A stretch of DNA of 64,000 bases, taken from Sporodiniella umbellata (Eukaryota; Mucoromycota; Mucoromycetes; Mucorales; Rhizopodaceae). This document shows positions 23,883 through 36,600 of the stretch, piece by piece. The notes under the pieces are model-generated. The model had not been told where the DNA came from. It did not search any database and saw nothing but the letters and a program-made list of their open reading frames with translations. Both the position numbers and the translations under genes were made by a program. Positions within the stretch are counted from its first letter, which is position 1; every line of letters begins with the position of its first letter. The stretch is from positions 186,001-250,000 of the forward strand of contig JAIXMR010000014.1 in assembly GCA_025677835.1 (NCBI GenBank). Direction: 5' to 3'.

Positions 23883-24847
23883 ATGTCAGACATTCAACTT
23901 GAAGGCATTAAGCACATTATACTTGTTCTTTCTGGAAAAGGAGGCGTAGGAAAATCTTCTGTTACAACACAATTAGCACTTGGGCTAGTGCACCAAGGAA
24001 AGAAGGTGGGTGTTTTGGACATCGATCTGACTGGTCCAAGCATTCCCCGTATGCTTGGCTTAGATGGGAAGAAGATCCACCAAGCTTCCCAAGGGTATAG
24101 TAACCAAAACAGCTCCTCTTTTTTTTAACATGTTTATAGCTGGATTCCAGTCTATGCTGATACTAATCAGCGCTTGTCTTGCATGTCGATTGGATTTCTT
24201 TTGGAAAGTAAGAACGATTCTGTTGTTTGGAGAGGACCCAAAAAGAACGGTAGGGGCATTTGTCTACAAAAAACAGGAAAATCTCATATTTGATTTTACT
24301 GTTATCATTAGCTATGATTAAACAGTTTTTGCAAGATGTTTATTGGGGAGAGTTAGACTATTTGTTGATTGATACACCACCTGGCACGTCAGACGAGCAT
24401 ATCAGTATAATGGAGTACTTGAAATCGTGCAACCCTGATGGCGCCGTTATTGTTACTACACCACAAGCAGTGGCTATTGCAGACGTTAGAAAGGAACTTT
24501 CGTTTTGTAGAAAAGTTGGTTTACCAATTTTAGGCGTGGTCGAAAATATGAGTGGTTACGTTTGTCCACATTGCGCAGTAAGTGAAAAGTAACATAAAGT
24601 ATAAGACAGACTTTAAGCAATAATTTTTTAGGACTGTACCAACATATTTTCGTCGGGAGGAGGAGAGTCTATGGCTAAAGAACAGAACATAGAGTTTTTT
24701 GGGCGAGTGCCTATTGACCCCAAATTCACATCTATGGTGGATGTAGAAGGAGAAGGCTCCTATGTTCATGTATTTGAACAATCAAGTCTATTCCCTATAT
24801 TTCAACAAGTTTGCACTAAAGTACAAGAAAAAGTAATCAACAAATGA
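23883..24847 (+). CDS. CFD1: cytosolic Fe-S cluster assembly ATPase Cfd1 (NUBP2)
   Basis: P-loop NTPase that, with Nbp35, forms the scaffold on which cytosolic and nuclear [4Fe-4S] clusters are built. Exons 23883-24094, 24140-24249, 24312-24577 and 24632-24847 give 267 residues, the normal Cfd1 length. Visible motifs are the deviant Walker A GKGGVGKS near residue 18, [14 protein letters not shown] (Walker A-prime region), [13 protein letters not shown] (Walker B) and the C-terminal cluster-binding CPHC in [20 protein letters not shown]. There is no N-terminal four-cysteine ferredoxin-like extension, which separates it from Nbp35. Intron phases 2, 1 and 0 all rejoin conserved sequence. It is convergent with DUS4; the stops are 152 bp apart. 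Confidence 0.94.
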
Positions 24848-24999
24848 ACATAGCATATCCAAATACTACACAAACATCTGCAATAACAAAAAACAGTAAA
24901 AATAAAAAATTGGTTTGTATAGCGAAACAGTGCTTTTTTATGTGTCAATATCTTAAATTTTGTTTGTCTTTTGTATTTACAAGTCAAGCATAACCTTTT

Positions 25000-26138
25000 T
25001 TAAACAAGTTTGCTTACATCCAATCCCCAGTTTTCCTCCAAATGGTCTAAAATAGCAGGTATGCTTGATAAAGTATTGAATGTTTTACGCTCTGCATTAG
25101 ACATAATATCTTCAAACATATACATTAAGTGATGGTGAAAAATAAACGAGTTGGTACCATAGGACAATCCGAGACGAACATATTCCTATATAGCGTATAA
25201 AATAAGAAAAACAGAGGGATGCCAACTTCTGTAGAAAAGACTTACTTCGATGCACTCCCAAGGCGTACTTTCATAACCAGCAAATAAGGCTGGGTTCTGT
25301 AACAGTCCTCTGGCTGACATGACACCGTCCACGCCTGTTTTTTCGTACATTTCGTTGGCGTCTTTCAAAGAAAAGATGCTCCCATTAGCAATGACTGGCA
25401 TACTCACTGATTCCTTAACTAATTTTATGCCTTCAAAATTAACTGGCTCAGTTGATTTTTGTAGTCGTGTACGTCCATGAACTGTCAGGAAATCTACGCC
25501 TACTGATTCAGCTCGTTTTACGAATTCATATGTTGTTCTGTTATTTAGAGAAAAAAGAAAACGTTGAGCCCTCTACATTATTTTGGTTTAAACGTTTCTT
25601 ACTTTAGGTCTTTATGAACTCTTATTTTGATACTACAGGGTATATTGACACGGGCTTTGACAGTTCGAATCATGTCTCTGACATTTTCGGGGTCTTCCAT
25701 TAAATAAGCACCGATTTTTTCTTGGTAAGCCCACTTTTGAGGGCATCCACAGTTGATGTCAATACCGCCAGCAAATGGGGCTACTAATTCAGCAGCATCG
25801 GCTAGATCAGCAGGTTTGTTGGCTGCAAACTGAACTACAACAGGGTCGTCCAGATCATTTGTAGAATAATCGGAACTTCGAGCAAATTCAGAGCTTTTGA
25901 AAACGTCGGCTAATATCATAGGCGTATATACAATATCGGTGTTGTACCTAGAAGGGTTGTCCCCTTATAGGCTTAGTATAACCTTCAAAATAGGATTTAT
26001 AGGCTGTTTTTTTTTTCTTTACTTGCGAACTAATTCTCTAAAAGGCAATTTACTGTAACGCACCATAGGTGCGCACACATTAATTCTCTTCTTATTTTGT
26101 AAAACGTCGAGTGGTGAAGTCTTTTTTCGGTTTGTCAT
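25000..26138 (-). CDS. DUS4: tRNA-dihydrouridine synthase Dus4 (U20a/U20b)
   Basis: FMN enzyme that makes dihydrouridine at positions 20a/20b of the tRNA D-loop. Exons: 26023-26138, 25603-25947, 25246-25537, 25000-25185; 312 residues, close to yeast Dus4. The order of motifs is typical: NVCAPMVRYSKLPFRELVRK, YNTDIVYTPMILADVFKSS, the active-site INCGCPQKWA, SIKIRVHKDLK, LTVHGRTR, MPVIANGSIF and GVDGVMSARGLLQNP. The CGCPQ form of the cysteine motif and the KWA that follows point to Dus4 rather than Dus1/2. The start at 26138 lies 36 codons before the conserved CAPM motif in a basic leader. Together with DUS3 at 226-2605, this window carries two of the four eukaryotic Dus families. Confidence 0.92.
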
Positions 26139-28137
26139 TGTAGAATACAGAAAAAGAAAAAAGAAAAAATAAGAGTCTTCTCTAATAGGTGATATCGTGG
26201 CTTATTGTAGTCGGAAACTGAATATGACTGAGCTTTCAAATCTTCAATTCTGTATATTCAATTGACTCACACAAAAAAAAAGCCATAACAAACGATCCAG
26301 GTATGTTGTTGTTGTTTTATCTTTGATTTTAATTTGTTCATATTACTCCATTTAGGTGTACTTTTGTTTTTTACTTTGACTCTTTAAAACATCAGTTGAC
26401 ACTTGTGCGCACTTTCACAAAAAGTAACGTTAAATTCAGGTTTTTATTATGGTTAGATCGCACACAAAACAGGTATTTGCCTATAGGCCCAAGGATCTTG
26501 AACACGAATAATAGAGAGACATACCTATCACTAACCCGTTCCAAATGCACCAGCGTTAAAGACAATGCTCAACAAATCATATTGCCCAATGGGAAATAGT
26601 TGCCCTGTTCTTTTTTAGCTGTTTTCTAACACGAATTGGTTTTCTAATCCTGATCTTGTACTTTTTTTTTGTCTAGAACTACTATTTTTAGTATAGAAAT
26701 ACATGTAACATGATCATCTCTCTGCATAGACGTCTGTTACTTTTTTTCGTTTTTTTTTTTTTTCATGTTTAAAGTTTGATGGTAACATGGATGATTCGTG
26801 TCTATATCATTTTTACTTCGCTGAAGGTATAATGACGCTAAAAAGAAAGTTCTGTCAAAAAAGTTGCTTTTGTTATTCTTTTCGTGAGGCTTTATTCAAA
26901 AAACGAATAATAACAATAATAAAAGCCAAAAACAAAAAAAAAATTGGGGCTCTTGACTTAAAAGTACTTGAAACGAGCGAAAAACAAAAAAAAAAGTACA
27001 CTACTCCCCCAAAAGGCACTCGTATGCCCATTTCTCTAGACCAAAAAAAGCAGGCAATGGCCACAAGGTGAAACATAGAAAAGGCTATAAGGCCTATCTC
27101 TGTCTGCCTTACTAATGTTTTCTTTCTCAGCGCACGATGGTTATTCATATGAACAACATAACAATCACTGAGAGGAACAGATAAGACTTTTATTTATGCG
27201 AGTACAGATCGAATCAAACTCAGGAACACGCTAACAAAACAAAAGTAAAAAGGGGAGAGTGAGAAGGGTTTTGATTGCTTTATAGAGGAAATACAGGGGT
27301 AATGGATAATAATAATGAGAGAGAAAGACGAAGGGATAATGAGCTGAGCTTCGAACTCAAAACACGCAAAAGTGGCAAAGTTTAAAACCAAACAAATTTT
27401 AGGAGAGATACAGGAGAAAATGCTCATCTAAATCCAACAAGCAAAAATGACCTAAAAAAGTCGTGTTAGTAAGCGCCGATTTCATTGTTCGATCCAAACA
27501 CTGTTATAAAAAGCTTTTTTTTGTACAGAATAAGTGTGAGAGAACGATCAGATGAGATTAAGAAAGAGAGTACAAAGCTTTAGAATAAGAAGTACAAACC
27601 TGTTTGGGTGACTGTCTACGAGTGTTACATACCCGTCATATCCTAAAAAAAGCGGGCAACGGGTTGTTTTGCATAGGTTCTAGCTGCGTAACACTATAGG
27701 ACGATTTGTCAAGTGTTACGGTAGCAAGTGCCTTCTTATAATGGTTAGCTAACTATGCGCGTGCACCAGGAAATAAAAAAAGAAAACAAAACGCGATTTA
27801 CAAAGGCAATTGGACGGATGACGGCTAGGCGTAATCTAATAGTCGTAACATAATGTCTATCGGATGCTTCATGCATTGTTTCAAGCATCTTTTAATATCA
27901 AAAATATCGCTTTATTATCGGCTAACACTTACAATTTGGTTGGAGTTCCAATTGATCATTCAACATTTGAATTCTCTTTTCTTGTGTATCCCTTTTTTTT
28001 TTTTTTTTTTGGAAAAAAAGGATGCAAGAATGAGCACTAAGTTTTGAGTTATATATAAAAGAGGCTATGTTTTTATACCTGTATTTTGTTTTTGTCATTC
28101 ATCTTATTTTTTTTTCAGGATCTCTTTGTTTACAAAG
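26139..28137. other. intergenic region between divergent DUS4 and the CarRP-like gene
   Basis: Two kilobases with no supported gene. Small ORFs (e.g. near 26396 and 26787) are unlike any family and lack splice continuity. T-tracts lie at about 26751-26763 and 27990-28009. It includes both divergent promoters; no regulatory motif can be named with confidence. Confidence 0.5.
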
Positions 28138-30094
28138 ATGTCTATGACTATTAATGCCTTTGTTATATGTTTGATCGTTGTTTTTACTTACCGCCCTTTT
28201 ATTACAAACCTGGATAAATGCAAGTACATTCTTCTAGGCTCTATTTCTTTTACTTTGCCTTATTTTTATCACCAAACCGTGTTATCTGTACGCGAATACG
28301 AAATGAATCAAACCCTGCCTATCCTACAAGACAATAGTAGTCGGTGGGCAGAATCTGTGGACTCCGTCATGGACAATTCAAGTGCGACACCCTTCAGAGA
28401 TTCCCTCACACTTTTGTGTACCTCGATCTGGACCGTCTCTATTTGTGGATTAATAAGCCGATGGCATTTCCCAATTGTTTCTGTCAATCCTCAATCACAT
28501 GCTTTTCTTATACGTCTCATTCGGTATGGCCTTTCGTTGATATTTACCTTTTTTTCACTCTACTGGTAATCTTTTTTTTTTTTTTTCAAGAAGGAAAAAT
28601 TTATTATACTTTTAAGAATACTAAAAAAAGAAAACTTTCAATAGTCAGCTGAAAGCTTGCTATATACTCTCATACGCATTATTTTCCATGGGAATAATGT
28701 TTTATCTTTCAGGTGCATATATATTTCGACGCTGGAAGTCTACAAGTCTGAGCTGGTTGATTTCTGGCAGTTTGATATATGGAGCTATTTGTTCATCGCC
28801 TAGGATCTTGGCTTTTTTTTTAAACGACTATCAAGGCTTGGTTGTTCTTTTGGCCGGCGTAATAATGTGCAATACGCTAGATTATTTGGATACAATTATG
28901 AACACATATCCCTATCTTATCAGTCGGAATGAAAAAACACTGGCTAGCTGTCAGAACGCGTTTAGTCTGGGCTATTGGTTAGCTTTATTCAAGCTAGTGT
29001 CTCAGATGCCATCCGAAAATGACCTTCCTATAGAGCCTATTCAGGATTTGAAAACCGCTTTGGCCGCTCTAGGACCTGCGTCACGTTCATGGAAAACAAT
29101 GGCTATGCTCTTTCCTAGTCACTTAAGACAGGATTTGTGTCTGTTATATGCTTTCTTTCGTCAAGCAGACGACCTTGTGGACAATACATTAACTACTGAA
29201 GCCGGGAAGACAAGTCTTGGCCTTCTTCGTCGCTTTTTTAAAGAACTTTTTAGCCAGCCGACTTGGGATGGACCTGATTCTACCTTGCCCTCACATGTTG
29301 ATTGGGCTTATTATCAGTCCCACTTAGATGAAACGTCCCTAGCTATTTTTCGCAATGTAGCTCGCATTTCTCATTACCTTTGTCCTCGTGCAATGGGAGA
29401 GCTTACAGAAGCTTGGTCTCTTGATCTAGAAGGGCTTCCGATGGAGCAGCAAAAGGACTTGCTGCATTATGCGGCACTGATTTCAGGGACTTTTGGCGAG
29501 CTCTGTACATGTCTGATTATGTACAAGACTGGACGTGGTAACTGGAATGGAAAAGACTCTTTTGTGCGTCAAAACAAAGTATTAGAACGTGCACGAGCCA
29601 CAGGCCAATGTTTACAGCTGATTAACATTGCTCGCGATATTGTGGCCGATAGTATAGAGGGTCGTTGTTATGTCCCTCTTACATATATGGCTCAACCCGG
29701 ACCTATCTATCGTCAGCTCAAAGTAGTTCGTAAGCCAAGACAGTTAGGAGAAGCAACTCTTAAATCTTATGCTATCCGCATCCTACAGCTTGCAGATCAA
29801 ACTTCAGAAAAAGCGCAACGGGGTATCAATGGACTCCCTGAAGAAGTTCAAGACAGTATACGCGCTGCTTTTGATATCTATCGGGCTATCGGCCCTGTCC
29901 TTTTAAAAGACTCTGAATTTCCCCTGCGAGCCAAGGTGCCCAAAATGCAGCAACAAGCAATTGCTTTCCGTTCTCTCTATGGATTTCACGGCCCAGTTAG
30001 TCACTTCTTCTCATCTATCTATTACCAAGTGGTTTTTTTTTTGTCTGAACCTTTAGCAGGCATTTTTTCAAAGACCAAAGCTTACAAATTGTGA
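28138..30094 (+). CDS. CarRP/CarRA-type lycopene cyclase-phytoene synthase fusion, cyclase half degenerate
   Basis: Two exons, 28138-28565 and 28645-30094 (79-nt intron, phase 2), give 625 residues, like the bifunctional CarRP of Mucor (about 614). Residues 1-250 are membrane helices laid out like the R (lycopene cyclase) half: RPFITNLDKCKYILLG, SRWHFPIVSVNP, KACYILSYALFSMGIMFYLS. The two PxEE(F/Y)MFF motifs of working R-type cyclases are absent: the second becomes NDYQGLVVLLAG (about 204-215). The C-terminal half is a trans-isoprenyl synthase of the phytoene type with both Asp-rich motifs intact (RQADDLVDN, 318-322; NIARDIVAD, 474-478) and GRCYVP. So it may make phytoene, or another head-to-head isoprenoid, but probably not cyclise lycopene. 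carB, which usually neighbours carRP in Mucorales, is not adjacent, suggesting a paralogue. A missed 5' exon is possible, as an acceptor-like TTTTTTTTCAG precedes the ATG. Confidence 0.8.
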
Positions 30095-32114
30095 TTTAAT
30101 TTCTCCTATCTTCTGTATACTTTTTTTTTTCTTTATTGCATCCCTTTCACCTCCCATTCTATATCTCATTTCCTATCTTCTGTTTATAGTTCATTCTCAT
30201 TTTTCCTAATAAAACAAAGATAAACCTATTATATATTAAAGATACAATGTTTATGTGCACATTCTTTTCTGTTTGTATACAAAAATAACGCGTCAAATTA
30301 ACAGAGGAAATTTTTGCAAGGACCCCATTTTACATATCAAAGGTTTGTGTTTTTGAAACTCAATAAAGGGATTCATCTGAATAACGCATTAAAATTACGA
30401 TTTTTAAAGAACCTCCTTTAGTCTACAAAGAAACAAAGAAAAAAAAAGACAGTTAAGAAAGAACTAATTTGTTATTCTTCTTCTTTGGTGAGTTTATGAC
30501 TATTAATCCCCACTTTTTTTTTTCTGTACAGAATGTGCACAGAAATCTGCAGAAAAAAGGAAGAAGGCTATGTGTAGTTGGGATAGTCTCTTAATCGATC
30601 TGCAAGAGAGGATTGACTTAACTTTCCAACAAAATAAAAATTTAAACTAAAATTAGAACATGAGGTTATTCTCTTTTATAATATAGAAAAGGAGGGAGGT
30701 CTATAAAACTGAGTTGAGTGGATGGAACAGCTATTAATTTATTTTAGAACATTAAATCTTTAGAAATAGCAGATTACAACGTTTTTTGGTCTATTTCATA
30801 TCATCTACTTTTAAAATTTAAAGGTGCCTGCCTTGAAGAAAAATGAATTAACCAAAGGCATTTCTGCGCTTCTCTCAAGAGATGCTTTCTTTCTGCTCTA
30901 GCATTGAGCTTTTGGCTATTTCAATACCTGTATGTCTGCTTACCTGAAGCCGTTTAGTAACAAATCAATAAAACGCTAAGACGTTCTTATTTAGTAATCT
31001 TTTTGAATGTGAAACAAATAGGATGCCAAAGTAAAAAAAAAAAAAAAAGCTTTCAATTCGGATTCTTAATTACCCAAGTGTAACCTTACACTTGGTTTCT
31101 AGTTGTATGGCAAAAAAAAAAAAAAAATATACACAAAACTTTGTTTTGACAAGTAAACACTAATACAAAATTCTCTTTTTTTTTCTTTTCTCTTTCTCTT
31201 TTTTCTTACAAATCAATAGAAAAAAGCAGAGAAGCACTTTTGGAAAAGTTACAGACTCAAAAGTTAAAAAGCTCCTCGGAACGCGTTACTTTTGGAAGAG
31301 GGGGTGCGTTGTTTTTGTAGTAAAAACAGGGCGATCTTTTAGCTTCGATAGCGGAGAATAGAGTCCTAAAGACACACCATTGTGGAAAAGCAGTGAAGTC
31401 ACAAGACAAAATCTGTTGCTCTGTTGTCTCTTAAAATTTGTCGAGTAGTTTGCTTATAAGCCTCTACTCAGAATGTAACCGTTGATCAGTGAGGCTACTC
31501 TAAGAGTTTACGCAGTGAATACGAATGTAAATGAACATATGCATGAATTGCTATCAGAAAGGCTAGTTTAAGTTTATTCAAGATGTCTTGTCCACACCTG
31601 CTCCCTTTCTAAACTCTTTTGTTGTTTAGACTACAGCTGATATTTTTGCCTTGTTTCAGTAGGCCTAACTCTTTCCTAAACTAGTTGCGATATTTATATA
31701 TATCTTGTTTCCATTACATGATACGGCTTTGAAGAATTATTTGGGTTTTCTGTAGAGAAGCGGGGAGTTTCAGGTACAAGCCAGGTATCGAAAGAAAGCA
31801 GACCACTATTGCTATTGTAGTCTATAAGCGCCAATACAATCAAAAAAGAGACTTTTAGAAGGAAAAATATTTTGAAAACAAACAAAATAAAAACTACAAG
31901 ACATTTAGCTTTGGGGGAATTAAACCAGTCATTGAGCTATGATTTCCCGCATCTTTTTTTTTTTTTTTTGTAAAAAAAAAAAACAAGATATTAGTAACTG
32001 TACGCGTGAAAATTAGAAAGATAGTATTTTTACCAAAAAAAGGAATAGGCCAAACTGGGTAATAAAACACTTAATGGGCAATTATTTTTATTTTTTTTAT
32101 TTTTATGGTTACTT
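30095..32114. other. intergenic region between convergent CarRP-like and aminopeptidase genes
   Basis: Two kilobases without a supported gene. AT-rich, with A/T tracts of 14-16. A perfect 10-bp inverted repeat with a 2-base spacer sits at 31074-31095 (CCAAGTGTAA/TTACACTTGG). A small hydrophobic ORF on the minus strand near 31700-31880 lacks an ATG and is not supported. Confidence 0.5.
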
Positions 32115-33606
32115 TCAATCGCGTACGTGAGAAAGCTCAACGGCAAAACCAACAGCTACTTTTGCAAACTCTTTCATGTGATCAAAAGAAAGGTTTTCAA
32201 TGACATCGCGAGTACCATGGATATAAGGGTTAGAGTTTTCAAATTCACTTTCGATGGTGAAAGCCGAAGGGAAGCCCAATTTACGCCATGAAGCGTGGTC
32301 TACGATACAGAACAAATGAACAAGAGGTACATACATGTGTATGCTTGTACTTACCACTACATGCATAGCCACATTTTGTCAAAACATAGGGAATACCAGC
32401 ATAATTATCAACCAAGGTTGTCAAAAATTGGGTAAGCTTAAAAAAAAAAAAAGGCGAGGGGAATAGTGAGCCTGGTTGTTTTTTTCTTTTTCTTTGTTAG
32501 GATACCTTCTCATCCACATGATCAGTCACGATACCGATGACTTCCTTTTCTTTACTTTTACCAACGTAGCCAGTCATATCGTTTTGTAACATGGCTACGA
32601 CCTTCTTACCTTCTTCAGCGTACTTTTTGGATACAGCCTGACTACCTAAAAGACCGCCTTCTTCAGCGCTGTACCAATGGAATTCAACAGGTCGTTCAGG
32701 CCGGAAGCCGTTGTCGACCAGAGAACGGAAAGCTTCAAAGATAGTGACTGTTCCACTGCCATCGTCCTAGATAGATTAAAGAGTCAATGGATAGGAGCTG
32801 CTATCCTTTATACTTACATCAGCGCCAGGGGAGCGACCAAAGGAGGGGAACCACATATTGACAGAATCTTGGTGAGCGGCTACGATAACAAGCTCGTCTT
32901 CAAGATCTTTGTTGGTTCCCTCAAAGCGGGCAATGATAGAGAACTGGTTCCACTAGAATCCAAAACAAATGAGTTTCTATATATAAGCTTTTGTTTACGT
33001 CTTACGCTGTGTTCAAACGATCGGACAGACACATGATCCTGTTCCTGAGCTACGTCGCTAATTTGATCCAATAGCCATCGACAAGACTCAGCACCTGAGG
33101 ATGATTTATAATATCGGGTTCTGAAGCTGGTGAAGTGCGTCAAGACTTCTTTCATCGTATCTGTGGTCAGGTTGCCGATAAAGGGCTTTACTTCATCTTT
33201 GTATTCTACCTTGGTGGGAATAACTAGTAGTTGGAATGTGAGTCACACTTGTATTTTTTTTTTTTTCTTCTTCTTGGTCTGCTTACAAGGTGCCCAGTGG
33301 GTAAGGGTGTTGAGCGTTTGAGGATAGTCAGTAATATCCATAAACTTGATGCCAGCACGAATCAAAGCTTCTTTGTCGGATTCTGTCATCCATTTAGCAG
33401 GCGAATCCTCGCTTTTAAACAAATCCATCAACAACTTGCCTTTTTTGTCTGTCTCTCTTCTCCTTTTTCTTTTACCTGTATTGAACCAATCTCATCTCAG
33501 GCTCTTGGCTTGAAGTCATCACTCGGATTTGATCAAACAAAGGTCCTGCAGCAACAAACCCAGAGAGCGCTGTAAGTGATAAGAGTGATAAGGAAGTAAA
33601 TTTCAT
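32115..33606 (-). CDS. secreted or vacuolar M28 aminopeptidase
   Basis: Zinc aminopeptidase of family M28 (fungal leucine aminopeptidase type). Exons: 33476-33606, 33287-33411, 33006-33223, 32818-32952, 32506-32766, 32355-32436, 32115-32299, giving 378 residues. A signal peptide is clear ([20 protein letters not shown] region, cleaved before GPLFDQ). A propeptide-like stretch with FMDITDYPQ follows. All metal or catalytic residues are present: His/Asp in [11 protein letters not shown], Asp in GRSPGADDDGSGT, Glu-Glu in [11 protein letters not shown], Asp in LQNDMTGY and His in the [15 protein letters not shown] motif. The pair of cysteines ([10 protein letters not shown]) matches the disulfide of fungal Lap enzymes. 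The first intron was set to 64 nt so that VQY joins [11 protein letters not shown]; a shorter version would break frame. Secreted versus vacuolar location cannot be decided. Confidence 0.92.
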
Positions 33607-36600
33607 TTTCCAAAGAGTAAAGAGGAAAGAAAGGGAATACTAATTATCGAAACAAATGACGCCTTTAAAAAAAAAACAAAAAGATGGTCGGAACATTAAA
33701 CATGATAACTACTTTTCACACACTCACATTTACGTAGAAAAAAAAAAAAAGACTGCGGAGCCATACCATTTTTTTTTCTTGTAACGCTTTATTCATATGG
33801 CTACCAATGGGTTGTGAAAAAGATTGAAACACGTATGGATATTAACCATGAACTAGGGCAGCTTTTGTGCTTTCTATATGAGCACGCCCAAAGGGCGCTA
33901 TGGTTTCAAATCGTAGCCTCACTACATATACAAACTTAATAAATGCAAAGTATGCCTCAAGCTATAGCTATACTGTATTTGGACATTTCAAGACTTTGGG
34001 GTACACTATACACGGATCGAAGCTATAGGGGACTTTTATTTATTGTTCAAATACTGTTGTGAAGCAGCTGAAAATTCGCGCTCGTGCAGCGTAAAGACGG
34101 GTAGAGCAATACGTGAAATATCCTAGCACTCTATTTTTTTTTTTTTCTTTAGAAGCCTAAAGGCGGTATGTTACATCGATTGGGTTGGATTGTAGATGGC
34201 CTTCGTGGGTCTGTTTTTCTTGTATGTATCTTTTTCTCCCCTCCCCCTCCCCTTATACATATATATATATATATATCTGTCAAGTGGACACAGCCACCAA
34301 AGCGCTACAATCACTAATAGCAAAATTCAAATGAGTGTTTTTCAAATCAATAAAAAGAAAAAAAAACAGTCCTTCTTTAGAGGAGACGCGAGTTTGGCAA
34401 ATCTTTTGCATGGAATACATTTTATCGCGCTATAAGCGTGACAAAAAAAAAAAAAAAAAAAGAGGGTGTAGGAAAATTAAAGAGGTTTGTAACTTAATGA
34501 TGACTGCTGCTAAGGTTAGATGGAGACATAGTGAGTGGTCATCGATGGGAGAGGCTTGTTACTTTTATCTCACTAAGCTTTAAACTTCATTCTAGAGTAT
34601 CTTGGAAATGATTGTAGTAGGAAGCATATTACCTTCAACTTTATCGTTTCAACCATCGGACCAAGACCTTCCTTGTCGGGATCAGATAGCAAAGAGGATA
34701 AGATAAGATCAGAGTAGACTATAAGAATTTCACGTCCTACTGTATCCTGGTTGTACAGGTTGTAAAGATCAGGTTGGTTTATACAGTGGATCATTAACCC
34801 CATACACATAGAGATGTACAACATCAGTTTAGTAAAGCAAATCTCACAAAACATAGTAACGGAAGTAGTATGTGCTTAGTATCACCCGAGCATGCATATA
34901 AAGACGATAGATTAAAAACCGCCTTTTTTCTTGTTTTCAAACATAGCATTCATTCGTTTTTTTTTTTCTCTGAAAGGCAATTGGAGGGTAATTTACACTT
35001 TCATTAGCAACTACTTTAGCATTCTTTTATCGTCTTGGACATGTTTAGCCAGCAGCAGTTCATTTCAATTGAAAGTGCGTGCCCAAATGGGTCCGATATA
35101 TATCTAAAGTGATTTTTCTTCTATTTCGTTGTTACCAGTCTAAAGCCATCATCGCGAGCAGCATACTCTATCCATGAGTTGCTTTTTTTTTTTTTTTTTT
35201 TTTTCTTGGTAAAAGCCCTTTTAAGCGATTCGATTAACCTAAAGTAAACCTTTCTTTTCCTCCTATAAACAAATACGCTTTCGTTTTGGCTGAACAGTTT
35301 TGATAGTGACTGTTTTTACCGTATGTAGGGTTGCGCATAAATACAACGGAGTGTCTTTACGCTAGCCGTGAATTGGGTGCCCGAATCTATCTTTTCAAGC
35401 TACTAATTGTTCTCTGGGGTGTTTCAGAACAACCTTGTATTTTGTTTACATAACGAAAGGCACTGTTACGCAGCTGTTCATGATTGCTCTCATCCAAGCG
35501 TCATAGAAAAGAGAAGATAGCCACACAGTCGCTAAGCGCACAAAAAGACCATCCATGTATGTCAATTGACGTCAGTTGGGAAATATTTTAGTGTGATAGA
35601 CATGCACACAACAGAAATTAGGGGCATTTTTCTTTTTTTGGGAGGGTGAGTGACTGTTTTACCATGTGGATTAGGAGCACAGAAGGCTATTTCCCGTATT
35701 TCTGAAAATCCAAAAAAAAAAAAATTCTATCAAATAGATTTAGTTGAAAAAGACAAAGAGAATCAAAGCCAAGCGTATGTGTGCGACCAATTGAATAGAA
35801 AGAGTGGATCTTTTTACGTTTGCGGCTGTCATTTTTAGTAGAATTGACAAAATAAGCCGCTTGGTCATCACAAATAATCTAGCGTGTTTGAGTAACCTTT
35901 TTTTTTTTTTTTTTTTTTTAAAAAAGAGAAAAAAATGGCGCTTGAATCAAAAGCTTATTGTCTTCATTTCCTTTTTTTTTTTTCAGAGACTTTCTTTTAA
36001 CTTTTCTTATTGGCATTTAACCTCTTTTAGTAGTCTTTTGTCCTTTCATATTCGCTTTTTCTCTTCAATAAACTCTCTTTAAAAATAAAGCCAAGAAAAG
36101 TCTAAAATGTTGTGAGTGGCACTTTTTTTTTTTTTTTTGGGTAGTGCCGGAGTTTGCATTGCCTGCGTTCTCAATAAACAATAAACAAGCCAAAAAAATA
36201 AGACTTCATTTTCAACACAGGTTTAAAATAAGTTTCTGTTTTCCTTCAAGAAGTCTTGCATTGCTCTTTCGGTATTTAAGATAGACGCTTGTTATCCACT
36301 TTAGACCCAAGTAAGTGAATTAGTTTTGATTGGCAGTCGGTTTGATTGAAAAAAAAAAAAAGCCAGTTTGGGTCTTTGTTTGTACGACGGTTCGGAATCG
36401 CAAATCGAAACCGTGTTACTACCGTTCCAAAACCTTTGTTACACTGCGATAGACACGTAAATAGACACAAGGAGGGTGTGAAGAGAAAAACAAAAAAAAC
36501 GCTTCAAAGAAGGAAAACAATAACAAACCAGTAAAAGCATGTGGACCAAAAAGGGCCATAAATAAACAGGTTGTCTTTAAGCGCTATCGTTCAAACAAAG

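Noticed and set aside
26787..27071. 94-residue Lys-rich ORF between DUS4 and the CarRP-like gene
   Set aside because: Composition comes from A-runs; no family or splice continuity.
31694..31885. Possible small secreted protein
   Set aside because: Hydrophobic start but no ATG in frame and no exon upstream.
34573..34854. 93-residue minus-strand ORF (MFCEICFTKLMLY...)
   Set aside because: Hydrophobic, AT-biased composition, no splice partner, no recognised family; left as unannotated spacer.
35650..35838. 62-residue plus-strand ORF
   Set aside because: Short, crosses an A-tract and matches nothing recognisable.
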